A DNA stretch of 8,256 bases, from assembly GCA_027435495.1 (NCBI GenBank), contig DAHZZC010000174.1, positions 1 through 8,256 of the forward strand, given 5' to 3'. A program made the translations under genes and the position numbers. The stretch is from Planctomycetales bacterium (GTDB lineage: Bacteria > Planctomycetota > Planctomycetia > Isosphaerales > Isosphaeraceae). Under the pieces are notes generated by a model that was not told the DNA's origin, searched no databases, and saw nothing but the letters and a program-made list of their open reading frames with translations. This document shows, one piece after another, positions 1-6,785 of this stretch (its first letter is position 1; each line of letters starts with the position of its first letter).

Positions 1-182
1 AGGCGACGGTCGCGGCGGCTCGCGGGGGCCAGGTGCTCACGGGAAGTCCGCTCTTCAACGGCCGGATCGGCGACGGCCACTTCTCGGCGGAGGGGTGCAA
101 AATCTGGGCGGAGCGGGTCGGACGGAGGGTCGCGCTCCTGCTGACCAAGCGGTCGACCGAGATCCTGATGAACCGCCAGTAG
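1..182 (+). CDS. C-terminal end of a putative SGNH/GDSL-family hydrolase (partial)
   Basis: The only rightward gene. It enters from the left edge in frame 3 (codons from base 3) and ends at TAG 180-182, giving 59 visible residues. They contain GDGHFSAEGCKIWAERV, which resembles the last conserved block of SGNH hydrolases: a catalytic Asp and His (here D-G-H) followed by a Gly and Trp-Ala on a closing helix. Family members are esterases, lipases or acyl/acetyl hydrolases, often exported. The nucleophile Ser block and any signal peptide lie outside the window, so substrate and location cannot be judged. The gene converges on yjbQ with only 15 bases between the stop codons, leaving no room for a separate terminator. 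The family call rests on one motif and is moderate. Confidence 0.6.
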   Translation, partial: ATVAAARGGQVLTGSPLFNGRIGDGHFSAEGCKIWAERVGRRVALLLTKRSTEILMNRQ

Positions 183-197
183 CCGGCCGACGTTGCC

Positions 198-620
198 TCA
201 CTCCCCGATCACCTTCACCAGCACCCGCTTCGGCCGCCGTCCGTCGAACTCGCCGTAGAAGATCTGTTCCCAGGGGCCGAAATCGAGCCTTCCCTTCGTA
301 ATCGCGACGACCACTTCACGCCCCATGATCTGCCGCTTCATGTGGGCGTCGGCGTTGTCTTCACCCGTCCGGTTGTGCCGGTATCGTTGGGGAGATGGGT
401 CGAACGGCGCCAGCGCTTCAAGCCACTTCTTGTAATCCTCGTGAAGTCCGGATTCATTGTCATTGATAAAAACGCTTGCGGTAATGTGCATAGCATTGCA
501 GAGGACCAGTCCCTCCTGCACGCCGCTCTTGCGGACGATCTCCTCGACCTGGTGTGTGATGTTGAGGAAGTCCATCCGGACCGGGATATTCAGGGTCAGA
601 TGCTCGGTGTACGACTTCAT
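198..620 (-). CDS. yjbQ: YjbQ/UPF0047 family protein (secondary thiamine-phosphate synthase type)
   Basis: A complete 140-residue protein of normal length for the YjbQ/UPF0047 family, small beta-rich cytosolic proteins that form trimers. Family blocks are all present: HITASVFINDNE at residues 45-56 (His45, Thr47, Ser49), GEDNADAHMKRQIMG at 86-100 with the conserved Asp/His pair, and FGPWEQIFYGEFDG at 114-127. Weak thiamine phosphate synthase activity has been reported for E. coli YjbQ, but the physiological role is unsettled and no thiamine gene is visible here. The start at 620 is secure: a strong GGGAGG Shine-Dalgarno lies 9 bases upstream, and the ATG overlaps the TGA of the preceding membrane gene (ATGA, 617-620). 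It is the last gene of the cluster. A link to carbon uptake is suggested only by the coupling. Family call is firm; function is not. Confidence 0.92.
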   Translation of the reverse strand: MKSYTEHLTLNIPVRMDFLNITHQVEEIVRKSGVQEGLVLCNAMHITASVFINDNESGLHEDYKKWLEALAPFDPSPQRYRHNRTGEDNADAHMKRQIMGREVVVAITKGRLDFGPWEQIFYGEFDGRRPKRVLVKVIGE

Positions 621-2092
621 GGCTCGTTTCCTCCCGCGGTCGAGGATAGCCGATCGCTGGCGGGTTGGGCAGTGGCTGGATCGTGGTGAGGACCGGACCC
701 ACCCTGGATGCGAGCCCGGTCGCGAAGGATCGCCTCGGCGGCTCGCTCCTGGGACATCACGCCCGGCTGGGGAAATAGTCCGCCGCCCAGGATCAGGGCC
801 GCCAGCGAAAGCACCGCGAATCGCTCGCGACGGCCCAGTCCCAGGTCAACCGTCGAGGCGTGCCGGCCGCCGGCGAAGAGGTGCAGATAGGCCCGGACCA
901 CCGCAATCCCGTTGAGCGCCGCTGCCGCCACAACCGCCACGCCGATCATCGGGCTCGCCTCGACGGCGCTATCCACCAGCATCTCGGTCGCGATGAAGCC
1001 CAGCGTCCCCGGGAAGCCCACGCACGCCAGGCCGGTTAAAAGGAAGCAAACCGCGAGCGTCGGCGAGTGCGGATACAGCCCGTGATAGTCTCGGAGCGAG
1101 AGCCGCCCGAACCGGGCCTCCAGCGCCCGGAGCGTCAGCCCGAACCCCGCCAGCGAGAGGATCACCGAGAACCAGAGGCAGAGCGAGGCCGTCATCGAGG
1201 TCATTGTCTGAAGCTCGATCCCCACCAGCACCAGCGCGGAATGGCCGATGAAGAGAAACGCAAAAAATCGCCGGATTTCGACCTGGATCGTCGCCATCCC
1301 GGCGGCGTAGACGGCCGTGATCATCGAGGCGATCGAGAGGCCCGCCAGCGCCCAGGTCGGCGCGACCGGCAGCAAGAGCCGGACCGCCGCGTACACCCCG
1401 CTCAGCGGCGCCACGAACAAAAGCGCGATGCCAAACGTCGCGTGCTCGAACCAGTCGGTCACCCAGCAATGCGCCGGCGCTGATCCGCATCGAATCAGGA
1501 TCGCCAGGACCAGCGGAATCGTCGCCCAGAACGGCGCGGGAGCCTCTCGGCCGTTCAGCTCGACGAATCCCCAGCCGACCACCAGCAGCGCCAGGAACGT
1601 CGCCATGTGGACGACAAACACCCGCGTCGGCCGGCCCCGAGTTCTTAGCTCGATGTACGGCGGGATGGTCGATACGGCCAGCAGGACGATCAGCGGCCAG
1701 GGCGACCGGCACGCGAACATCGCCAGGCGGAGCGTCCCGGCCGCCAGCGACCACGTGAACGAGAACCGCCGCATCTTCGCCCGGGCGGTCGCCAGCGCCG
1801 TCAGGAAGTGAATCAGCGCAATCGCCGGGAAAAGCGGCGCGTTCAGCTCGTCGAGCGCGAAAACGACCCGCCCGATCAGCCGTCGCTGGAGCCCCAACGC
1901 CTCGCCAGGCTCGGTCGGGGCCCCCAGGTAAAAGCCCAGCCAGGCCAGCACCGCACACGCCAGCGCCCCGCCCGTGAACGCCAGGCCCCAGGAATAGGCT
2001 CGTAGCGGATCACGCTGGCGACCGACCCAGAGCGATCCCATCGCCGTGCTGAGGAGCGCGTAATCCAGCCAGGGAAGTTCCAGAATATTCAT
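617..2092 (-). CDS. NuoM/NuoN-like antiporter-type membrane subunit, DAB-associated, with degenerate ion-path residues
   Basis: A 491-residue integral membrane protein with about 14 hydrophobic segments, the size and layout of the proton-conducting NuoM/NuoN/Mrp antiporter fold. Recognisable blocks: ILIRCGSAPAHCW (198-210) for the TM7 IK..P..FH.W motif, IQVEIRRFFAFLFIGHSAL (269-287) for the DIKRLLAYSSI.H motif, and GFPGTLGFIATEML (359-372) for TM12. By eye the usual charged residues are replaced: TM7 Lys by Arg201, the next Lys by Leu230, the DIK Lys by Arg274, and the TM5 Glu by a small residue near 139. Glu370 remains. The last 50 residues are hydrophilic. The start is the ATG at 2092, which overlaps the dabB TGA (ATGA, 2089-2092); an upstream in-frame ATG at 2197 would run 35 non-hydrophobic residues into dabB and is unlikely. 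No clear Shine-Dalgarno is seen, consistent with translational coupling. It probably sits in the membrane with DabA/DabB, as a structural or regulatory partner or a second channel. Fold is well supported; role is inferred. Confidence 0.85.
   Translation of the reverse strand: MNILELPWLDYALLSTAMGSLWVGRQRDPLRAYSWGLAFTGGALACAVLAWLGFYLGAPTEPGEALGLQRRLIGRVVFALDELNAPLFPAIALIHFLTALATARAKMRRFSFTWSLAAGTLRLAMFACRSPWPLIVLLAVSTIPPYIELRTRGRPTRVFVVHMATFLALLVVGWGFVELNGREAPAPFWATIPLVLAILIRCGSAPAHCWVTDWFEHATFGIALLFVAPLSGVYAAVRLLLPVAPTWALAGLSIASMITAVYAAGMATIQVEIRRFFAFLFIGHSALVLVGIELQTMTSMTASLCLWFSVILSLAGFGLTLRALEARFGRLSLRDYHGLYPHSPTLAVCFLLTGLACVGFPGTLGFIATEMLVDSAVEASPMIGVAVVAAAALNGIAVVRAYLHLFAGGRHASTVDLGLGRRERFAVLSLAALILGGGLFPQPGVMSQERAAEAILRDRARIQGGSGPHHDPATAQPASDRLSSTAGGNEP
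630..635 (-). promoter_or_regulatory. Strong Shine-Dalgarno site of yjbQ
   Basis: GGGAGG on the minus strand, 9 bases before the yjbQ ATG. It lies inside the last codons of the NuoM-like gene. Together with the ATGA overlap it fixes the yjbQ start and suggests reinitiation plus independent ribosome entry. Confidence 0.7.
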
Positions 2093-3468
2093 GAATGTTC
2101 GTCGATCGAGACGGTGGAAGGCTTCACGCGGTCCGACTCGCGCGAGCCGTTCCCGTCGAGGAAATCGGTCCATCGCCGCTCGGTCCGGTCGCACCACTCC
2201 AGGCCCCGGGTGAACGGACGGACGACGTATTCGATCAGGCCGCCATCAAGGTAACCCTGCTCGATCGCAATCCGGTAGATCCGGCCGGCGGCGCGGTTCG
2301 TCCACAGCAATCGGCCGCGCGGCAGGCGTCCACCGATCGCGTTTTCCAGCGTATGGTAGTCATGCAGCAGCGTCGGGGCCCGAAGGAACTGCAACATCCG
2401 AAGGCAGGCGTGGCCAAGCAGGTGCACCAGCGCCAGGTAGCGAAAACCCAGGCCGATCTCCACCACGATGATCGAGACCTGGGTCAACGACGCATACGCA
2501 AGCGCTGACTTGATATCCGTCTGAACGCTACCGGACAGGTACGCCAGCACGGCCGTCGCGAGCCCGACCGCCACCACAACCGCGGCGAGCGGCGGCGAGG
2601 CCTCCAGAATCGGCCCAATCCGCAAGAGCAGAAACGCGCCCAGGTGGACCGAGAGCGCTCCGTAAAACACAGCGCTCGATGGGGTCGGGCCCTCCATCGC
2701 GCGTGGGAGCCAGCCCGAAAACGGGATCAGCGCCGATTTCCCGGCCGCGGCCAGCAGCATCAGCAGCCCGACGCCGAACGCCGGCCAGGCACCCAGGTCC
2801 GCCCGCCCCGCCGGCCAGGGACCCTCCCCCAGCAACCGGGCAAAATCCCCCGTGCCGCGCAGGTGATGCAGCGCCACCGCCGCGAGCAGCAGCGCAGCGT
2901 CCGAAAATCGGTAGACCGTCCAGACCCAGAGCCCGTTCCGCGCCGGCGCCGGTCGGTCCAGAAAGTACGCCACCAGCAACGCCGACGACAGTCCGACCAG
3001 CTCCCAACCCGCAAAGAGCGTCTCGATCGTCCCCGCCAGCGAGGCCACCACCATCCCCAGCAGAAAAATCGCGTACAGTGCGAAAAATCGCCGGAACCCC
3101 GGCTCGCGGTGCAGATACCGGCTGGCAAACGCCCCAATCGTCGCCGAGAGCACCAACGAAAGAATCGCCATCGGCACCGAGAGCCGGTCAAACACAAACG
3201 TCACCTCGAACTGGTAATGCCGGGGAATCGCAACCCAGTCCCCCATCGGGATCGAGACGTGCCGCGTTCCGAGCGTCAACATCGACGCCAGGACCACCAG
3301 CGCCGCCGAGAGCCCAGCGATCACCGCCGCCTGCACCCATCGGACAATCATCCGCTCCGATGGCCCGCGCCCGACCGCCGTCGCCACCCCCAGCGCCACC
3401 ACCAGTGCCGACGGCGCAGCCACCACGATCAGGCCAGACCAGATCAGCCAGTCAGGAGCCGCGGGCAT
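2089..3468 (-). CDS. dabB: DabB-like, NuoL-type membrane subunit of the DAB inorganic carbon pump
   Basis: A 459-residue membrane protein of the NuoL/proton-conducting transporter family, directly downstream of dabA as in known DAB operons. DabB is thought to anchor DabA at the inner membrane and supply H+ or Na+ gradient energy. Ion-path residues are retained: Glu156 in GWELVGLSS (TM5), Lys244 in AAAGKSALIPF (TM7), His275 in the next helix, Asp318/Lys320 in TDIKSALAYASLTQ, and His353 in LLGHACLRML. About 11 hydrophobic segments are visible, ending near residue 361. The remaining ~100 residues (LLHDYHTLENAIGGRLPR, then IAIEQGYLDGGLIEYVVRPF) are amphipathic, so the usual TM12-14 of the antiporter fold are absent. 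Start 3468 is chosen because GGAG lies 8 bases before it and the first membrane helix follows at once. An in-frame ATG at 3561 would add 31 residues but has no ribosome site. The stop overlaps the next gene by 4 bases. Confidence 0.87.
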   Translation of the reverse strand: MPAAPDWLIWSGLIVVAAPSALVVALGVATAVGRGPSERMIVRWVQAAVIAGLSAALVVLASMLTLGTRHVSIPMGDWVAIPRHYQFEVTFVFDRLSVPMAILSLVLSATIGAFASRYLHREPGFRRFFALYAIFLLGMVVASLAGTIETLFAGWELVGLSSALLVAYFLDRPAPARNGLWVWTVYRFSDAALLLAAVALHHLRGTGDFARLLGEGPWPAGRADLGAWPAFGVGLLMLLAAAGKSALIPFSGWLPRAMEGPTPSSAVFYGALSVHLGAFLLLRIGPILEASPPLAAVVVAVGLATAVLAYLSGSVQTDIKSALAYASLTQVSIIVVEIGLGFRYLALVHLLGHACLRMLQFLRAPTLLHDYHTLENAIGGRLPRGRLLWTNRAAGRIYRIAIEQGYLDGGLIEYVVRPFTRGLEWCDRTERRWTDFLDGNGSRESDRVKPSTVSIDEHS

Positions 3469-3476
3469 CGTGGCCG

Positions 3477-3480
3477 CTCC
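3477..3480 (-). promoter_or_regulatory. Shine-Dalgarno site deciding the dabB start
   Basis: GGAG on the minus strand, 8 bases before the ATG at 3468. The alternative in-frame ATG at 3561 has no purine-rich site at the right distance, so this site favours the shorter 459-residue DabB. Confidence 0.5.
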
Positions 3481-3489
3481 GGATACTCC

Positions 3490-3519
3490 GATGGGATTCG
3501 GTCTGATGGAAATCCCATC
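3490..3519 (-). repeat. Perfect 9-bp inverted repeat in the dabA-dabB gap
   Basis: GATGGGATT (3490-3498) and AATCCCATC (3511-3519) can pair as a 9-bp stem with a 12-base loop in the transcript. It lies 21 bases upstream of the dabB ATG, inside a 139-base stretch that is less GC-rich than the genes around it. It has no U-tract and so is not a classical terminator. It could set the relative expression of dabA and dabB by RNA stability or ribosome access, but that is inference. Confidence 0.35.
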
Positions 3520-3607
3520 AAACAGGAAGGCGAATGGATGATTCAAGATCCCGGATTCCATTGAGAGAATCGAGCAAGGTCACCTGGGGCGAGGTCTCGA
3601 GGATCGA

Positions 3608-6600
3608 TCATTCGTCGCGGATCGTCGCGAATTCCAGGTGATCGCGCCAGCCGCGATACCAGTCGGTCGACGACGAGGCCCGTGGCAGTACGCTCGATCG
3701 GGGGCGGTAGGGTTCGAACGTCCCCCGGCGATAGGTTGAAAGTTCTCGAGTCTCGGGGTCGAGCGTCACCAGGGCCACCCATCCGTTGTCGCAGAGTCGC
3801 CGAAGGCTCGCGTTCCGGCCGAGGATCCGGAGCAGAACCATCGGGCGAGTCTCGATCACGAAGAGTCCCCGGACCGGCTCGTGCAGCTCGACCATCTGCC
3901 AGGGAAGCCCGGTCCGGAGGTCGCTCTGGTAGCCGTCCATCACGCCGAGCATCGCCGTGATGTTGTGCGGTAGCTTCGTCCCTGCGCCCCAGCCCGTGTT
4001 GTCCACCGACGAGAAGTAATACTCCAGGTTGATCCCCGCACAGACCGGAAATACGGCCATGAGGATCCGCTCCAGGATGGTGCCGACGGGGTCGTCTCGG
4101 GTGGGATCGTACGAGGCCAGAAACGCGCGCCGGTCGAGAAAGAGGCCGCGGGTCCGATCGCGACGTCCAACCAGTACGATCGCGTTCGTGGCGTGGCCGC
4201 ACTCCGGACGCGCCTGGCCGAGATCCTCCGCGCGAGCCTCGACGTGCTGCAAGGCCCCGGCAAAGCTCAGCGTCAGGGGCGCCGAGAGGAACCGTCGACA
4301 GCGTTCGTGGGCGTTCCGCTCCCGTGCCCGGTCGAGGATCGCCCGGATCCCGACCAGGTCCTCACGATGATCGGCCGGAAGCCGGTCGACATCGAAGAGC
4401 GTCAATGCCTCGCTGCTGGTGTTGTGCATTCCGCCGACGAACCGGGTCGTGATCGGGATCGAAAGGCCCCGCTCACTCAGCCGACCTCGGACGCGAAGAT
4501 CATTCAGGATCTGTGCCAGGGCGCGGGCGTTCGGTCCGCCCCGGGAACCACCGCAGGCCCCGCAATCGTAGGCCGATTCGTGCGGGTTGTTCAGGCTCGT
4601 CGACCCGTGGCCGACGATCAAAACCAGCCGGGCGAACCGATCGGTCAGCCCCAGCTCGCGGAGGATTCTCTCGGCGATCTCGGCCATCTCCTCCACCGTG
4701 AAACCGATGCCGCCATCCTCGGGACCCGGCTCGGGGGCGGTGCGCTCGAGCTGCAACCGGGTGCGCGGCGGGTCGAGAACGATCCGTCCCAGCAATTGCC
4801 GGAGCTGCGCGGTCAGGCGAGGAACGAGCGTCCGGGCGACCAGCGGAATCGAGGCCAGTACGCCCATCGGTGCCAGCAGGGCCCCCTGCGCCAGCGATCG
4901 ACTTCCCGTGTGAATCTGGTGCGAGGCCATCCCGAGGAGCCAGCGTCCCCGATGCCGGCGCCGGGATTCGCCCGCGTCCTCGTCGATCGGTCGCTCGACG
5001 ACCCAGTGCCGCGGCCGGATCACCGCCGGACAGAGCGGAACGGCGTGCGCATCGTCGGCGCCCCGGTAGTACATTGCGACCGAGAAGAAGCCCGCCGTCC
5101 CGAACGTCTCGGCGTCCGGCGCCAGTTCCTCGACGTGCCGCCGGAACGATTCCTCCCGGTCGTCGAGGCAGCAAATGAGCTGGAACCGGGGCGACTCCGG
5201 CGTCGGCGCTGGGGCCTTCGCGTGGATCGCGATCGCGTCGAGCGCCCGGGTTTGAAACCGCCGCTCGTAGGCCAGGTGGAAGACCCGACGCCGATCCAGG
5301 CTGCCGAACCCCTCGATCTCGTCGACGAGCTGGGCCCATCCCGCCGGGTCGAGCCGGTAGAGCACGTCCGGCGAGGCTCCAGAGACCTGCGCAAGCTGGA
5401 AGACGAGGAACGCGCGTTGCTCCACACTCGGCCCGCGCGACCCTGGCGATCGTCGTCGGATCGCCTCGCGAAGTCCGGAGAGTGGTCCCTCGTATCCGAT
5501 CGTCTCGCGTGCCAGTTGAGCCAGCGCGCATCGGTCCATGAGCAATCGGACGGCCAGGAACTCGACCAGGCTCCCGGGCACAATCGGGTGGACGACGCGA
5601 TCGCTGCGTTCCTCGACCTGCTGGATCATGCCGGCCCATCCGCGGAGGGCCAGGAGCGTCGCCGAAAGGAATTCGTCCCGCTCGTCGCGGCTCACGCCGA
5701 GATCGTCGAGTGATCTCCGGATCGATTCGAGCGGTTCCACCTCCTCACGAAGGAGCGGCCTTAGCTCGTCGGCCAGGTCGCGCCGCCAGGGATCCGGCGG
5801 TCCGCCCGGTCTCGAATAGAGCGAGGTGAAGGCAGAAAAGAATCCCTGGTCGCGACCTGGAAGTGTCCAGGCCGCCAGGCCCTGGTCGAGAAAGGCCGCG
5901 ACCAGGCGAATGAGCGGCGGGTGGACCATCGCGTCGGCGTCCCGGCCAGTAGCCTCGAAAAGAACGTCGCGATGGCGGACCGGCATCGGTGTCGAGGCTC
6001 GGGGAGGTGGCAGGTCGCGAACACCCTCACCGCAGATCCGCCAGAGGGCCCCAAGGGCGAACTGCTCCCATTCGGCGTCGCTCCAATCCTCGATCCGTGC
6101 AGCGGGTGGCCCGTTCGCGCCGATCAGACGGGCGATCGGGTCGCCGTGGCCGTTGGGGCGAAGATCACGCATCGCCCATCGACGGGTCTCCGCGATCAGC
6201 CGGGCCCGCGTCGCCGAGGAGACCTCCGGCCGGGCCCGCCTGAGGGCATCGTACTCGGCGACGTACCAGACAAGCTCCTCCGTCGGGCCGATCCGGAGTG
6301 GGTCCTGGAGCATCGCCAGGCGGAGGTCGAGTCGCGTACCGAACCCGGGCACGGGGTCGTCGGCCGACACGCCAAGGTCCTCGGCCAGAACCTCACGCAG
6401 CTCGTCGAACCGAATCCGGCCCCGGATCAGCTCGTCGCGATACCGGTCCTCGCCCAGGTACGGTTGGCAGCCGAAGACCTCCGCTCCTCGGCCGACCGCG
6501 TCCTCGAACGTGAGGTTCTCCAGCGCGTGGAGGGTATTGTGGTGAATGAAGACGGTGATCGGCCCCTGCTGTGGCAGCAGATGCGCCGCATGCTCGATCG

Positions 6601-6676
6601 CTCCGGCCAGTTCGTCGTCCAACCGATTCTCGCCTTCGAGGGCTTCGGGCGCGGGCGTCGTCGATGTCGCGGACAT
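3608..6676 (-). CDS. dabA: DabA: zinc-dependent inorganic carbon pump subunit (DUF2309/UPF0753), long form
   Basis: A 1022-residue protein of the DabA family. With DabB it forms DAB, which is thought to hydrate CO2 to bicarbonate in one direction at the cytosolic face of the membrane, driven by a cation gradient. The beta-carbonic-anhydrase-like zinc site is visible: Cys503 and Asp505 in ICCLDDRE, His690 in VGHGS, and Cys705 in AYDCGACGG. The His-Cys spacing of 15 matches that recalled for Halothiobacillus DabA (H524/C539). The N-terminal FIHHNTLHALENLTFEDAV (43-61) is typical of the family, and the C-terminal third contains NTGWGAGTKLPHNI (893-906) and GLPWQMVELHEP (923-934). No strong membrane helix is apparent, as expected for a peripheral subunit. 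The start at 6676 has GGAG 6 bases upstream and follows an AT-rich leader. Staphylococcal MpsB is the same family in a heterotroph, so autotrophy is not implied. Identification is very secure; activity is inferred from the intact site. Confidence 0.96.
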   Translation of the reverse strand: MSATSTTPAPEALEGENRLDDELAGAIEHAAHLLPQQGPITVFIHHNTLHALENLTFEDAVGRGAEVFGCQPYLGEDRYRDELIRGRIRFDELREVLAEDLGVSADDPVPGFGTRLDLRLAMLQDPLRIGPTEELVWYVAEYDALRRARPEVSSATRARLIAETRRWAMRDLRPNGHGDPIARLIGANGPPAARIEDWSDAEWEQFALGALWRICGEGVRDLPPPRASTPMPVRHRDVLFEATGRDADAMVHPPLIRLVAAFLDQGLAAWTLPGRDQGFFSAFTSLYSRPGGPPDPWRRDLADELRPLLREEVEPLESIRRSLDDLGVSRDERDEFLSATLLALRGWAGMIQQVEERSDRVVHPIVPGSLVEFLAVRLLMDRCALAQLARETIGYEGPLSGLREAIRRRSPGSRGPSVEQRAFLVFQLAQVSGASPDVLYRLDPAGWAQLVDEIEGFGSLDRRRVFHLAYERRFQTRALDAIAIHAKAPAPTPESPRFQLICCLDDREESFRRHVEELAPDAETFGTAGFFSVAMYYRGADDAHAVPLCPAVIRPRHWVVERPIDEDAGESRRRHRGRWLLGMASHQIHTGSRSLAQGALLAPMGVLASIPLVARTLVPRLTAQLRQLLGRIVLDPPRTRLQLERTAPEPGPEDGGIGFTVEEMAEIAERILRELGLTDRFARLVLIVGHGSTSLNNPHESAYDCGACGGSRGGPNARALAQILNDLRVRGRLSERGLSIPITTRFVGGMHNTSSEALTLFDVDRLPADHREDLVGIRAILDRARERNAHERCRRFLSAPLTLSFAGALQHVEARAEDLGQARPECGHATNAIVLVGRRDRTRGLFLDRRAFLASYDPTRDDPVGTILERILMAVFPVCAGINLEYYFSSVDNTGWGAGTKLPHNITAMLGVMDGYQSDLRTGLPWQMVELHEPVRGLFVIETRPMVLLRILGRNASLRRLCDNGWVALVTLDPETRELSTYRRGTFEPYRPRSSVLPRASSSTDWYRGWRDHLEFATIRDE

Positions 6677-6682
6677 GCGGGA

Positions 6683-6686
6683 CTCC
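6683..6686 (-). promoter_or_regulatory. Shine-Dalgarno site of dabA
   Basis: GGAG on the minus strand, 6 bases before the ATG at 6676. It supports the annotated dabA start, which immediately follows AT-rich non-coding DNA. Confidence 0.55.
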
Positions 6687-6711
6687 GTGAGAACTCAAAG
6701 CTTAGAAAATA

Positions 6712-6750
6712 TACAATAATATAAATAAATTCAATTCATGTCGTATTGTA
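6712..6750. repeat. TACAATA / TATTGTA inverted repeat, possible operator
   Basis: TACAATA (6712-6718) and TATTGTA (6744-6750) form a perfect 7-bp inverted repeat whose arms are 32 bases apart centre to centre, about three helical turns. The candidate promoter boxes lie in and around it. A direct repeat TTCAATTC occurs at 6730-6737 and 6763-6770, offset by 33 bases. Such layouts suit dimeric regulators, but AT-rich DNA produces short repeats by chance. Confidence 0.3.
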
Positions 6751-6771
6751 AGATCTGGAATCTTCAATTCC
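6750..6771 (-). repeat. Two overlapping, mutually exclusive short hairpins after the sbtA-like gene
   Basis: On the plus strand AAGAT (6750-6754) pairs with ATCTT (6760-6764), and GGAAT (6757-6761) pairs with ATTCC (6767-6771). Each is a 5-bp stem with a 5-base loop, and they share bases so only one can form. They lie just 3' of the sbtA-like stop. They are too weak for a confident terminator; they could mark an mRNA 3' end or a protein site. Confidence 0.25.
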
Positions 6772-6785
6772 TAAGTCAAAGCGAT

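Larger units (their letters stand above)
6687..6785 (-). promoter_or_regulatory. AT-rich intergenic region, probable dabA promoter/operator
   Basis: About 100 bases between the sbtA-like stop and the dabA ribosome site. Bases 6701-6780 are about 24% G+C, against the very GC-rich genes on both sides. On the minus strand a possible promoter is TTGAAT (6734-6729), 15 bases, then TATATT (6713-6708), about 30 bases before the dabA ATG. A separate TACAAT (6750-6745) resembles a -10 box, but the TTGACT upstream of it (6779-6774) is 23 bases away, too far for a standard promoter. The composition suggests that dabA has its own promoter inside the cluster, possibly controlled by a protein bound to the repeats listed separately. 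Exact boxes are uncertain. Confidence 0.45.

Noticed and set aside
183..197. Bidirectional terminator between the hydrolase tail and yjbQ
   Set aside because: The gap is 15 bases and I see no convincing stem followed by a T-run on either strand.
969..1958. 329-residue minus-strand frame within the NuoM-like gene
   Set aside because: It is an alternate frame of the same strand, rich in Ala/Gly/Arg/Asp, without membrane segments or motifs, while the overlapping frame encodes a clear antiporter-like protein.
2093..2197. Upstream start at 2197 for the NuoM-like gene (526 residues)
   Set aside because: The added 35 residues are charged, lie inside dabB, and the ATG at 2092 forms an ATGA overlap and directly precedes the first hydrophobic helix.
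617..3468. The two NuoL/NuoM-like genes as part of respiratory complex I or an Mrp antiporter
   Set aside because: No other Nuo or Mrp subunit genes are present, and adjacency to dabA with the short NuoL-like topology fits DAB instead.
2644..3564. 306-residue and overlapping 275-residue plus-strand frames opposite dabB
   Set aside because: Composition is almost entirely Arg, Pro, Gln, His and Ser, the typical antisense shadow of a hydrophobic high-GC gene; no ribosome site or motif supports them.
4193..5713. 506-residue open frame on the plus strand inside dabA
   Set aside because: It lies fully antisense to the well-conserved dabA, is rich in Arg/Pro/Gly/Glu with no recognisable motif, and long antisense frames are expected in high-GC genes.
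6745..6779. Promoter made of TTGACT and TACAAT upstream of dabA
   Set aside because: Both hexamers look good individually, but the 23-base spacing is outside the usual range for sigma-70 promoters.
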